DNA of 64,000 nucleotides from Mesorhizobium sp. B2-4-15. Lineage in GTDB: Bacteria > Pseudomonadota > Alphaproteobacteria > Rhizobiales > Rhizobiaceae. The notes beneath the pieces were generated by a model. The model searched no databases, was not told the origin of the DNA, and was given only the letters and a program-made list of their open reading frames with translations. The translations under genes were made by a program, and so were the position numbers. Every line of letters begins with the position of its first letter. The first letter of the stretch is position 1. The stretch is taken from the NCBI RefSeq assembly GCF_006658505.1, contig NZ_VFUZ01000011.1, positions 117,468 through 181,467 on the forward strand, read 5' to 3'. Shown one piece after another: positions 44,923 to 53,161 of the stretch.

Positions 44923-45983
44923 CGCAGCATCCGCGCATGGCGCCGGTGGCCATAGTCGGCGGCAGCGGCTTCATTGGTTCGAACCTTGCCGACAGCCTTT
45001 TGTCGGATGGCGAGCCGGTGCTGGTCGTCGACAATCTCAGCCGGTCGGGCGTCGAACAGAACCTCGAATGGCTTGCGGGCAAACATGGTAGCCGCCTCAC
45101 GGTTAAGACGGTGGACGTGCGCGACGCCGGCGCCATGCTGGCGGCTCTGGCCCCGGCCAAGGCTATCTTCCATCTGGCCGCGCAGACCGCGGTCACCACG
45201 AGCCTTGTGCAGCCGGGAGAAGACCTCGACATCAATCTCCGGGGCACATTCCACGTGCTCGAGGCCGCGCGCCGGACCGGGGCGCCTGTCATCTTCGCCA
45301 GCACCAACAAGGTCTATGGCGGCCTGCCGCAGATTGCCGTGCGGGAAGTGGACGATCGCTACGAGCCTTGCGACGAGACGATCGCCGCCAGCGGTGTCGA
45401 CGAAACGATCGGGCTCGATTTTTGCACGCCTTACGGCTGCTCCAAGGGTGCCGCGGACCAGTATGTGCTCGACTACGCCAAGTCCTACGGCCTGCCCACC
45501 GCCGTGCTGCGCATGAGCTGCATCTACGGTCCGCGCCAGTTCGGCACCGAGGACCAGGGCTGGGTTGCCCATTTCCTGCTGAGCGCGCTCCGCGGCCGGC
45601 CGATCACCATTTACGGCAATGGCAGGCAGGTGCGCGATATCCTGCACGTTTCCGATGCCGTGGCGGCCTATCGCGCCGTGCTGGCCAGGATCGGCGAATT
45701 CAAGGGGCAGGCCTTCAACCTGGGCGGCGGGCCACGAAACGCCGTCAGCCTGCGCACGCTTCTGGCGGAGATCGCCCGCATGACCGGCCACGAGGTCACA
45801 CTCCGCTACGACCAGGAGCGCACCGGCGACCAACCCTTCTTCGTCGCCGACACCCGCAAGATAGAAGCAGCGCTGGGCTGGAAGGCCCATATGTCGTGGC
45901 GCGATGGCATTCGCGACCTTGCCGATTGGCTGCGTCAGCATCGTCTCACGCCGCAAGCGGAAGTCACGAGGTACGTCGCATGA
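44919..45983 (+). CDS. NAD-dependent epimerase, CDP-paratose 2-epimerase-like (cassette gene 2)
   Basis: A 354-residue extended SDR with GGSGFIGSN, the STNKVYGG motif seen in CDP-tyvelose/paratose 2-epimerases, and the catalytic Y-G-C-S-K (near 170). The C-terminal substrate part includes SCIYGPRQFGTEDQGWVAHF. The true sugar is unknown. ATGA overlaps link it to genes 1 and 3. Confidence 0.87.
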   Translation: MTQHPRMAPVAIVGGSGFIGSNLADSLLSDGEPVLVVDNLSRSGVEQNLEWLAGKHGSRLTVKTVDVRDAGAMLAALAPAKAIFHLAAQTAVTTSLVQPGEDLDINLRGTFHVLEAARRTGAPVIFASTNKVYGGLPQIAVREVDDRYEPCDETIAASGVDETIGLDFCTPYGCSKGAADQYVLDYAKSYGLPTAVLRMSCIYGPRQFGTEDQGWVAHFLLSALRGRPITIYGNGRQVRDILHVSDAVAAYRAVLARIGEFKGQAFNLGGGPRNAVSLRTLLAEIARMTGHEVTLRYDQERTGDQPFFVADTRKIEAALGWKAHMSWRDGIRDLADWLRQHRLTPQAEVTRYVA

Positions 45984-47272
45984 AAGTCGCCTTGATCAAT
46001 CCGCACTGGACATACGAGCACAGCATCTATTTCGGCTGCCGCCAGCCGCATCTGCCTTTGGAACTCGGCTACTCCAGAGCGCTGCTGGAGGCAGACGGTC
46101 ACGAGGTCCTGATGCTCGACGGGCAGTTGCAGAACCTCGACAACGCGATGCTGGCGGATCGGGTCGCCGCCTTCGCTCCTGACATGTCGGTGGTGACCAC
46201 GGCGCCCACCTATCTGTTCTGGCGATGCGCTCCGCCCGAGCTGCGCGTGCCGGGGGAATTCCTGGCCCAGCTCTCGGGACGCGGCGGCCGCACGGTGGCG
46301 GTCGGACCGCACGGCTCGGCCACGCCTGCTCCGACCTTGCGTAAGCTCGGCGTCGATGTGGTGGTTCGGGGGGAGTGCGAGGAAGTCGTGGCCGAACTTG
46401 CCCGGCAGCGCGACTGGAGCACGGTATCCCACACCGCCCGGCTTGAAGGCGGCGCGTTGGCCGCCAACGGCGACGTGCATGCCAGCCGTTTCATCGACCA
46501 TCCGGCCCTGCGCTGGCCGACCGACTGGATCGCCGCCCACACGCACCACCATCATCGTTTCGACTCCCAGCAGCACGGTGCTGGAGCAGAGGTCGAAGCG
46601 TCGCGGGGCTGCCCCTACAATTGCAGCTTCTGTGCCAAGATCGATTTCCGCGACGCCTACCGCCGCAGGAACCATGAGGCCGTCATTGCCGAGATCGACG
46701 GCCTGATTGCACAAGGCGTCGGCTATATCTACTTCATCGACGAGATCTTCCTGCCGCAGAAGGCGCTCCTGGAGGCGTTGGTCGGCCGCGATGTCCAGTT
46801 CGGCGTTCAGACCCGCATCGACCTGTGGAAGCCGGAATTGCTGGAACTCCTGGGCGCCGCCGGCTGTGTGTCGATCGAAGCAGGCCTCGAAAGCCTCACC
46901 GTCGAAGGCCGAGAGATGCTGGCCAAGCGCTGCCGGCTGGGTACCGAGGAACTGGCCGCGCTGCTGGTCAATGCCCGCCGCCACGTCCCGTTCGTCCAGG
47001 CCAACCTGATCGGCGTGGTCGAGGACGATCCCGCGCTGGTGGATTACTGGCGCGGGCACCTCATCGACAACGGCGTATGGGCCAACGAGCCGGTGCCGCT
47101 CTATCCCTACCCCAGTTCGCCGAGCTACCGCGCGCTGTGGGGCGAGCCCGACGACCTCGCCTGGGAGCGGGCCCATGAACACTACCTCGCCTCGTTCGCC
47201 TCCTTCAGCGACATCCAGGACAAGCAGCCGCGCGCGCTGACCGAGTTGGAAGCGTCATGCTGCAGTCACTGA
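45980..47272 (+). CDS. B12-binding-domain radical SAM protein (cassette gene 3)
   Basis: A 430-residue protein. Residues 1 to about 150 resemble a cobalamin-binding Rossmann domain (VALINPHWTYEHSIYFGCRQPHLPLELGYSRALLEADGHEV). The radical SAM domain follows, with the iron-sulfur ligands C211, C215 and C218 (CPYNCSFC), the GYIYFIDEIF strand and IEAGLESLT. From memory it corresponds to the TIGR04295 family, defined only by its conserved gene neighbourhood. Such enzymes often methylate or rearrange unactivated carbons. The C-terminus ends in CCSH. ATGA overlap with gene 2 and a 16-base overlap with gene 4. Confidence 0.88.
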   Translation: MKVALINPHWTYEHSIYFGCRQPHLPLELGYSRALLEADGHEVLMLDGQLQNLDNAMLADRVAAFAPDMSVVTTAPTYLFWRCAPPELRVPGEFLAQLSGRGGRTVAVGPHGSATPAPTLRKLGVDVVVRGECEEVVAELARQRDWSTVSHTARLEGGALAANGDVHASRFIDHPALRWPTDWIAAHTHHHHRFDSQQHGAGAEVEASRGCPYNCSFCAKIDFRDAYRRRNHEAVIAEIDGLIAQGVGYIYFIDEIFLPQKALLEALVGRDVQFGVQTRIDLWKPELLELLGAAGCVSIEAGLESLTVEGREMLAKRCRLGTEELAALLVNARRHVPFVQANLIGVVEDDPALVDYWRGHLIDNGVWANEPVPLYPYPSSPSYRALWGEPDDLAWERAHEHYLASFASFSDIQDKQPRALTELEASCCSH

Positions 47273-48357
47273 TCCACCGTCCAAGGCGTATTCTGATGAC
47301 CACCGATGCCGTCGGCGGCGTGTGGCAATATTCGCTCGATCTTTCACGCGAGCTCGCCGCCGCCGGCAACGGCGTCGTGCTTGCCGGCCTGGGGCCACCG
47401 CCTTCCGCCGAACAGGCGGACGAGGCGCGATCCTTCGCTGCCCTGGAATGGCTCAAGAGTCCGCCGGACTGGATGACGCACGACCAGCGCGACCTTGATC
47501 GGCTTCCCGAGGAATTGCGGGAGCTTGCCAAGGTTTACGCCATCGATCTGCTTCACCTGAACGCCCCGGCGCAGGCGGCCGGTCTCGACCTGCCCTGCCC
47601 GGTGGTCGCGGTATCGCATTCCTGTGTCGTCACATGGCTGCACGCGGTGCGCGGCCAGGCGGTCGCGAATGATTGGGCCTGGCAGAAGGATCGCAACAGG
47701 GCGGGCCTGGATCGGGCCGATGCCGTGGTGGCGCCGAGCCGGAGCCACGCCGATATGCTCGAGACCTGCTATGGCCCGATCCCCCGCCTGAGCGTCGTCT
47801 ACAACAGTGCGGCGCCAGGCCAGGCGGCCGCGCATCGCGAAACATTCGTCTTCGCGGCAGCCCGTTGGTGGGACGAGGGAAAAAATGCCGCGGTGCTGGA
47901 TGCCGCGGCCGCGATCGCGGAATGGCCCTTCTTTGCCGCTGGTCCTCTCGACGGGCCTGAAGGACAGCACGCGCGTCTCCAGCATTGCGTGTCGCTCGGG
48001 CCGATCCCTCACGAAGAGGTCAGGCGGCTGATGGCACGCGCCGGAATCTTCGTGTCGACGTCTCGCTATGAGCCTTTCGGACTTGCGGCCCTGGAAGCGG
48101 CGATGGCGGGCACGCCCCTGGTCCTGGCCGACATTGGCACCTATCGCGAGATCTGGAACGGCGCGGCGCTGTTCTTCGACGCGCGTGATCAGCATGCCCT
48201 TGCCGGCTGCATCGCCCGCCTTGTCCACGACCACGTCCTGCGAAGACAACTCGGCCAGCGCGCGGCCCGGCGGGCGCGCAAATTCTCGCCGCGCTCGCAA
48301 GCGACGGCCATGCGGGAAATCTACGAGCAGGCGGCGATGGCCGCCACGGAACGGTAG
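47257..48357 (+). CDS. GT4-type glycosyltransferase (cassette gene 4)
   Basis: A 366-residue GT-B glycosyltransferase. The glycine-rich N-terminal loop MTTDAVGGVWQYSLDLSREL and the C-terminal nucleotide-sugar motif SRYEPFGLAALEAAMAGTPLV (E-x7-E) place it in family GT4. No membrane segment is visible. The start could be ATG 47296. It overlaps the radical SAM gene and is followed after 2 bases by the next transferase. Confidence 0.9.
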   Translation: MLQSLIHRPRRILMTTDAVGGVWQYSLDLSRELAAAGNGVVLAGLGPPPSAEQADEARSFAALEWLKSPPDWMTHDQRDLDRLPEELRELAKVYAIDLLHLNAPAQAAGLDLPCPVVAVSHSCVVTWLHAVRGQAVANDWAWQKDRNRAGLDRADAVVAPSRSHADMLETCYGPIPRLSVVYNSAAPGQAAAHRETFVFAAARWWDEGKNAAVLDAAAAIAEWPFFAAGPLDGPEGQHARLQHCVSLGPIPHEEVRRLMARAGIFVSTSRYEPFGLAALEAAMAGTPLVLADIGTYREIWNGAALFFDARDQHALAGCIARLVHDHVLRRQLGQRAARRARKFSPRSQATAMREIYEQAAMAATER

Positions 48358-48359
48358 CC

Positions 48360-49490
48360 ATGCACTTCTTGTTCTACACCCATTCCGCCGTCTCGGACTG
48401 GAACCACGGCAATGCGCATTTCCAGCGCGGCATCATGCGCGAACTCATCGCGCGCGGACATCATGTGATCGCACTAGAGCCGGCGGACGGCTGGAGCCGC
48501 TCCAACCTGCTGGCGGAGAAAGGGGCCTTCGCCGTCGAGCGCTTCAGGAAGGATTTCCCGGAGCTGATGCCGGTGACCTATGATGCGTCGTTCGATCATG
48601 AGGCCTGGATCGCCGACGCGGATGTCGTGATCGTCCATGAATGGACGGCGCCGGACCTCATCACGCGCGTTGGACGCGCGCGGGCCAAGGGAGGCGATTT
48701 CACACTCCTGTTCCACGATACGCACCACCGGGCCGTCTCCGCGACCGAGGCCATCTCGGCGCTCACCCTGGAGCATTATGACGGCGTGCTCGCCTTTGGC
48801 GAAGCCTTGCGGGACGGCTACCTTCGGGCCGGCTGGGGCAAGCGTGCCTTCACCTGGCACGAGGCGGCGGATGTGCGGTTGTTCAAACCATGTCGGCGCG
48901 TGAAGCCCATCGCGGATCTGGTTTGGGTCGGAAATTGGGGGGATGACGAGCGCAGCGCCGAAATCCGCGAATTCCTGATCGATCCGGCACGCGAGCTTCT
49001 CTTGTCGGGAACGGTGCACGGGGTGCGCTACCCGCCGGCCGCGCTCAACGCGCTCGCCGATGCGGGCCTGCACTACGAGGGCTGGGTCGCCAATGCCGAT
49101 GTGCCGAAACTATTCGCGCACCATCGCGTCACCGTGCACATTCCACGCCGGCCCTATCGGCAGGGTCTGCCGGGTATCCCCACGATCCGCATGTTCGAGG
49201 CGCTGGCCTGCGGCATTCCCCTTGTGTCGGCGCCCTGGTCCGACGTCGAAGGCCTGTTCCGTCCCGGACAGGATTTCCTTTTCGCGCAGGACGGCGACGA
49301 GATGCGCCGTCACCTCAGCGACGTGCTGCATGATGGAGAGCTTGCGCTGACGCTTGCCGCATCGGGGCTCGAAACCATCCTGGCGCGACATACATGCCGG
49401 CACCGAGCCGACGAATTGTTCGACATACTGGCCGCATGCGGCAACCGTCATGTAGCCACTCGAATGCCCGCAAAGGAGGCCGCCGCATGA
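48360..49490 (+). CDS. Glycosyltransferase, CgeB-like (cassette gene 5)
   Basis: A 376-residue GT-B-like protein (FLFYTHSAVSDWNHGNAHFQRGIMRELIARGHHV at the N-terminus; IPTIRMFEALACGIPLVSAPWSDVEGLF in the C-terminal donor-binding part). The C-terminal domain is of the Glyco_trans_1_2/CgeB type, and the WNHGNAHF loop is comparable to WGNGHAT in genes 7 and 11. Four-base overlap with gene 6. Confidence 0.85.
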   Translation: MHFLFYTHSAVSDWNHGNAHFQRGIMRELIARGHHVIALEPADGWSRSNLLAEKGAFAVERFRKDFPELMPVTYDASFDHEAWIADADVVIVHEWTAPDLITRVGRARAKGGDFTLLFHDTHHRAVSATEAISALTLEHYDGVLAFGEALRDGYLRAGWGKRAFTWHEAADVRLFKPCRRVKPIADLVWVGNWGDDERSAEIREFLIDPARELLLSGTVHGVRYPPAALNALADAGLHYEGWVANADVPKLFAHHRVTVHIPRRPYRQGLPGIPTIRMFEALACGIPLVSAPWSDVEGLFRPGQDFLFAQDGDEMRRHLSDVLHDGELALTLAASGLETILARHTCRHRADELFDILAACGNRHVATRMPAKEAAA

Positions 49491-50581
49491 AAATCGCCTT
49501 TTACGGATCAAGCCTGTTGTCGTCGTACTGGAATGGGGCGGCGACCTACTATCGCGGGCTGCTCAAGGCGTTGTCGCGCCGCGGCTACGACATCACCTTC
49601 TACGAACCCGACGTCTACGACCGGCAGAAGAACCGCGACATCGAGGCTCCCGACTGGTGCACCGTCGTGGTGTACGAGCCGACGCCGCAAGCGCTGATGC
49701 AGGTTGCGGCTTGCGCCGCGCAGGCCGACATCGTCGTCAAGGCAAGTGGCGTTGGCTTCGAGGATGACGCATTGCTGAGCGCGGTGCTCGAGCATGCCCG
49801 CGCCGATGCAATCACCGTATTCTGGGATGTCGATGCCCCTGCAACGATCAGCCAGTTGCGGGCCGACGCCGACCATCCGCTGCACGATGCCTTGCGCAGG
49901 ATCGACCTCGTGCTGACCTATGGCGGCGGTGACCCCGTGGTGTGGGAATATCGCGCCCTCGGCGCGGCCGAATGCGTGCCTGTCTACAACGCGCTCGATC
50001 CCGAGACACACCATCCGGTCGTCAGCGACCGGCGTTTTGCTTGCGATCTTGCCTTTCTCGGCAACCGCCTGCCCGACCGCGAGGCGCGCGTCGACGCCTT
50101 TTTCCTCGATCCGGCCCGCGCGCTGGACGGCAAGCGATTCCTGCTCGGCGGATCCGGGTGGGGAGACAAACCTCTGCCTGGCAACGTCTCCTGGCTCGGC
50201 CATGTCGGGACCAGGGATCATAATGCCTTCAACGTCACGCCGAAAGCGGTGTTGAACATCAGCCGCGACAGCATGGCCGCCAACGGTTTTTCGCCGGCGA
50301 CCCGGGTGTTCGAGGCCGCAGGGGCAGGTGCCTGCATCGTCACCGATGCCTGGCTCGGTGTGGAGATGTTCCTAACGCCCGGTGAGGAAATACTGGTCGC
50401 GAGAGACGGCACCGACGTCGCGGAGATCGTGCGGACACTGACACCCGCCCGGGCAAAGGCGATCGGCGAGGCGGCACTGCGGCGTGTTCTTGGCGAGCAC
50501 ACCTACACGCTGAGGGCGGCCTTGGTCGATGCCGTCTTCAAGGAGCACGTCGGACGTCCTACCGTGGAGGCGGCGGAATGA
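49487..50581 (+). CDS. Glycosyltransferase, CgeB-like (cassette gene 6)
   Basis: A 364-residue GT-B-like protein. The N-terminal SSYWNGAATYYRGLLKALSRRGYDITFYEPD motif and the C-terminal NISRDSMAANGFSPATRVFEAAGAGACIVTD place it with genes 5, 7 and 11. ATG 49487 overlaps gene 5 as ATGA, with AAAGGAGG upstream. The acceptor is unknown. Confidence 0.87.
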   Translation: MKIAFYGSSLLSSYWNGAATYYRGLLKALSRRGYDITFYEPDVYDRQKNRDIEAPDWCTVVVYEPTPQALMQVAACAAQADIVVKASGVGFEDDALLSAVLEHARADAITVFWDVDAPATISQLRADADHPLHDALRRIDLVLTYGGGDPVVWEYRALGAAECVPVYNALDPETHHPVVSDRRFACDLAFLGNRLPDREARVDAFFLDPARALDGKRFLLGGSGWGDKPLPGNVSWLGHVGTRDHNAFNVTPKAVLNISRDSMAANGFSPATRVFEAAGAGACIVTDAWLGVEMFLTPGEEILVARDGTDVAEIVRTLTPARAKAIGEAALRRVLGEHTYTLRAALVDAVFKEHVGRPTVEAAE

Positions 50582-51687
50582 CGAAGCAACTCGACATCGT
50601 CTTCCTCGGCCTTTCGCTGTCCTCGTCCTGGGGCAACGGTCACGCAACGACTTTCCGCGGGCTGCTGAGAGGCCTTCATGAACTGGGCCATCGCATCACG
50701 TTCCTCGAATGCGACGTGCCCTGGTACGCGCGCCATCGTGATCTGCGGGAGCCAGATTTCTGCACCTTGCTCTACTACGAAACGCTCGATGAACTGCGTC
50801 GTGCCCACGAGCGGCGCCTGCGGCAAGCCGATATCGTGGTGGTCGGATCCTTCGTGCCCGAGGGGAAGGCGGTGATCGACACCGTGGCGTCGCTCTGCAG
50901 CGGGCAATTGTGTTTCTACGACATCGATACGCCCGTGACGCTGGCGCAGATCGCCGAAGACGAATGCGACTATCTGGCAAGGCGGCAGATCTCGTATTTC
51001 GACGTCTATTTCTCCTTTACCGGCGGGCCGACGCTCGACCGGTTGCAGTCCGAATTCGGCGCGCAGAGAGCCGAGCCGCTCTACTGTTCCGTCGATCCGG
51101 AGCGGCACCACCGGACGGACAATGCCATCCAATGGGATCTCGGCTATCTCGGCACCTACAGTTCGGACCGGCAGCCGGTTCTGGAAACGCTGCTGCTGGA
51201 GCCAGCGCGCCGGCTGCCGCGGCGGCGCTTCGTGGTCGCCGGCTCGCAATATCCATCTGACATCGCCTGGCCCGGCAATGTCGAGCGAATCGAACATTTG
51301 CCTCCGGCCGAACATGCCGCTTTCTATAGCCGCCAGCGCTACACGCTGAACGTCACCCGGGCATCCATGATCGCGGCCGGATGGTCGCCGAGCGTGCGGC
51401 TGTTCGAGGCCGCCGCCTGCGGCACCCCGATCATCAGCGACCGGTGGGCGGGCCTCGACAGTTTTTTTCCCGAACCGACGATTCGAACCGCTGACAAAGC
51501 CGACGACGTGATCGCAATTCTGAACGGGCAGACCGATCATGCAAGGCTCGACATGGCTGGCCGGGCCCGCAAGCTTGTCCTGACGAAACACACCGGCACC
51601 GCGCGAGCCCGTGAATTCATATCTCGGCTGGCACCACCGGCCCGGATGCGTTCAGGCCTCGGCCTGGACGTTGGCAGTGCGGCATGA
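50578..51687 (+). CDS. Glycosyltransferase, CgeB-like (cassette gene 7)
   Basis: A 369-residue GT-B-like protein and a clear paralogue of gene 11. SSSWGNGHATTFRGLLRGLHELGHRITFLECDVPWYARHRDL matches SSWGNGHATLWRGLIRALARLGW in gene 11, and both have DTPVTLxxI, SFTGGPTLD/SYTGGPALD, YLGTYSSDRQPVLE and RLFEAAACGTPIISDRWAGLDSFF. They probably add related sugars. Four-base overlap with gene 6. Confidence 0.88.
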   Translation: MTKQLDIVFLGLSLSSSWGNGHATTFRGLLRGLHELGHRITFLECDVPWYARHRDLREPDFCTLLYYETLDELRRAHERRLRQADIVVVGSFVPEGKAVIDTVASLCSGQLCFYDIDTPVTLAQIAEDECDYLARRQISYFDVYFSFTGGPTLDRLQSEFGAQRAEPLYCSVDPERHHRTDNAIQWDLGYLGTYSSDRQPVLETLLLEPARRLPRRRFVVAGSQYPSDIAWPGNVERIEHLPPAEHAAFYSRQRYTLNVTRASMIAAGWSPSVRLFEAAACGTPIISDRWAGLDSFFPEPTIRTADKADDVIAILNGQTDHARLDMAGRARKLVLTKHTGTARAREFISRLAPPARMRSGLGLDVGSAA

Positions 51688-51710
51688 CTGGCAGACAGGA
51701 GAAGATACAG

Positions 51711-52757
51711 ATGCGGCAATCAAGAAAGGCGCAACGGAAGCAGACGGTGCTTATCGCCGGCGGCGCGGGTTTCCTCGGTTCGCATCTTTGCGAAACATTG
51801 CTCCAGGACGGCCACCGGGTGATCTGTGTCGACAACTTCCTCACCGGGCGAATGGACAATATCAGGCCGCTTGTCGGCCGACCGCGCTTCCGGCTGATCG
51901 AACAGGACATCTGCACCCCGCTGGAACTCGGCGAACCAGTCGACCGCATCTTCAACATGGCTTGCGCGGCATCTCCGCCGCGCTATCAGGCAGACCCGGT
52001 TCACACGACGCGCACATGCGTCATCGGCACACTCAATCTGCTTGACCTCGCGGCGGATAACGGCGCCCGGTTCCTGCAAGCTTCAACCAGCGAAGTCTAT
52101 GGCGATCCGGAACAGCATCCGCAGAAAGAGGACTATGTCGGCCACGTCAACTGCACGGGGCCGCGAGCCTGCTATGATGAAGGCAAGCGGACGGCCGAGA
52201 CCCTTTGTTTCGATTACCTGCGCGCCGACAAAGCCGATATTCGCGTCGCGCGCATCTTCAACACCTACGGGCCGAGGATGGATCCGGCCGACGGCCGCAT
52301 CGTCTCCAACCTGGTCATGCAGGCCCTCGAGAAACGGCCGCTGACGATATTCGGTGACGGACATCAAACCAGGTCGTTCTGCTATGTCACGGATCTCGTC
52401 GACGGGCTGCTGCGCCTGATGGACATCGATCCCAATCCACGCCAGCCGGTCAACCTGGGCAACCCTGGAGAATTCACCATCCTGCAATTGGCAAGCCTGG
52501 TACGCGAGATCACAGGCACGCGGTCGGCCGTGACGTTCCTGCCCTTGCCGCAAGACGATCCGCGCCGGCGCCGGCCCGATATAACGCGTGCGAAGACGCT
52601 GCTCGGCTGGATGCCCCATGTGCCCCTCAGGCAGGGCCTCATGCAGACGATCGGTTACTTCGCCGACCTCGATACGGATCGGATCGATGCCTCCCTGACC
52701 CCGATTGGCGCCACTGGCGGCTCAAGGACAGGCAAGGCGCAAAACCTGCCGGTTTGA
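51711..52757 (+). CDS. UDP-glucuronate decarboxylase (UDP-xylose synthase)-like SDR (cassette gene 8)
   Basis: A 348-residue extended SDR. GGAGFLGSHLC (cofactor), the UXS-specific ACAASPPRYQADPVHT loop, STSEVYGDPEQHPQKEDYVGHVN and the catalytic Y-D-E-G-K match UDP-xylose synthases, which convert UDP-glucuronate to UDP-xylose. ATG 51711 has AGGAGAAG (51697-51704) at 6 bases; ATG 51684, which overlaps gene 7 as ATGA, is the alternative. The C-terminal 35 residues are a basic tail. Confidence 0.9.
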   Translation: MRQSRKAQRKQTVLIAGGAGFLGSHLCETLLQDGHRVICVDNFLTGRMDNIRPLVGRPRFRLIEQDICTPLELGEPVDRIFNMACAASPPRYQADPVHTTRTCVIGTLNLLDLAADNGARFLQASTSEVYGDPEQHPQKEDYVGHVNCTGPRACYDEGKRTAETLCFDYLRADKADIRVARIFNTYGPRMDPADGRIVSNLVMQALEKRPLTIFGDGHQTRSFCYVTDLVDGLLRLMDIDPNPRQPVNLGNPGEFTILQLASLVREITGTRSAVTFLPLPQDDPRRRRPDITRAKTLLGWMPHVPLRQGLMQTIGYFADLDTDRIDASLTPIGATGGSRTGKAQNLPV

Positions 52758-52811
52758 AGACTGGCGGACACGCAATGGCATGGTTGGCGATGTTCAATTC
52801 TGCCGCGGCCG

Positions 52812-52836
52812 GGAACATCCAGGAGCTCTCGTGGTT
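52812..52836 (+). promoter_or_regulatory. Candidate EcfG/RpoE2 promoter (GGAAC-N18-TT)
   Basis: GGAAC 52812-52816, 18 bases, TT 52835-52836. Repeat copy 2 follows in the leader of the small ORF at 52966. Confidence 0.6.
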
Positions 52837-52841
52837 GGGTT

Positions 52842-52936
52842 GGAGCGATTCCAGGAAAAGCGCGTAGCGGTTTCCCGTCCGGAATTGCGTCAGACAAAGA
52901 GCTGGACGGGTCAACGATTCCATCAGTCGTTGACCC
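52842..52936 (+). repeat. Dispersed intergenic repeat, copy 2
   Basis: GGAGCGATTCCAGGAAAAGC, GCGGTTTCCCGTC and GAATTGCGTCAGACAAAG appear in the same order as in copy 1 at 22732. It ends in a 10-bp hairpin GGGTCAACGA (52908-52917) / TCGTTGACCC (52927-52936) with a loop starting TTCCAT. The stem bases differ from copy 1 but pairing is kept. Confidence 0.75.
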
Positions 52937-52965
52937 CTCATGGCATCGCGGACGGAGAAGGACCA

Positions 52966-53151
52966 GTGCAACCGAAACGATCCGCCAGAGACATCGATCA
53001 GATCGCCGCCAGGGAAACGGCCGCCTATTTGCGGCGGGCCTCCATCACCTATCTCGAATGTTGCATCAGCTTGATGATGACGCATCTGCAGCGCGAGGAG
53101 GTTGCCTCGATTCTGGAACGAGAAGCCGACATGCTGCGCAATCTGGACTAA
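52966..53151 (+). CDS. Small helical hypothetical protein
   Basis: A 61-residue frame (MQPKRSARDIDQIAARETAA, then YLRRASITYLECCISLMMTH and EREADMLRNLD), GTG 52966 with GGAGAAGGA upstream. It is predicted all-helical. It stands behind its own candidate stress promoter and the repeat element, between cassette gene 8 and the opposing fusion gene. No family is recognised. Confidence 0.6.
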   Translation: MQPKRSARDIDQIAARETAAYLRRASITYLECCISLMMTHLQREEVASILEREADMLRNLD

Positions 53152-53161
53152 GCTCGCGGCT

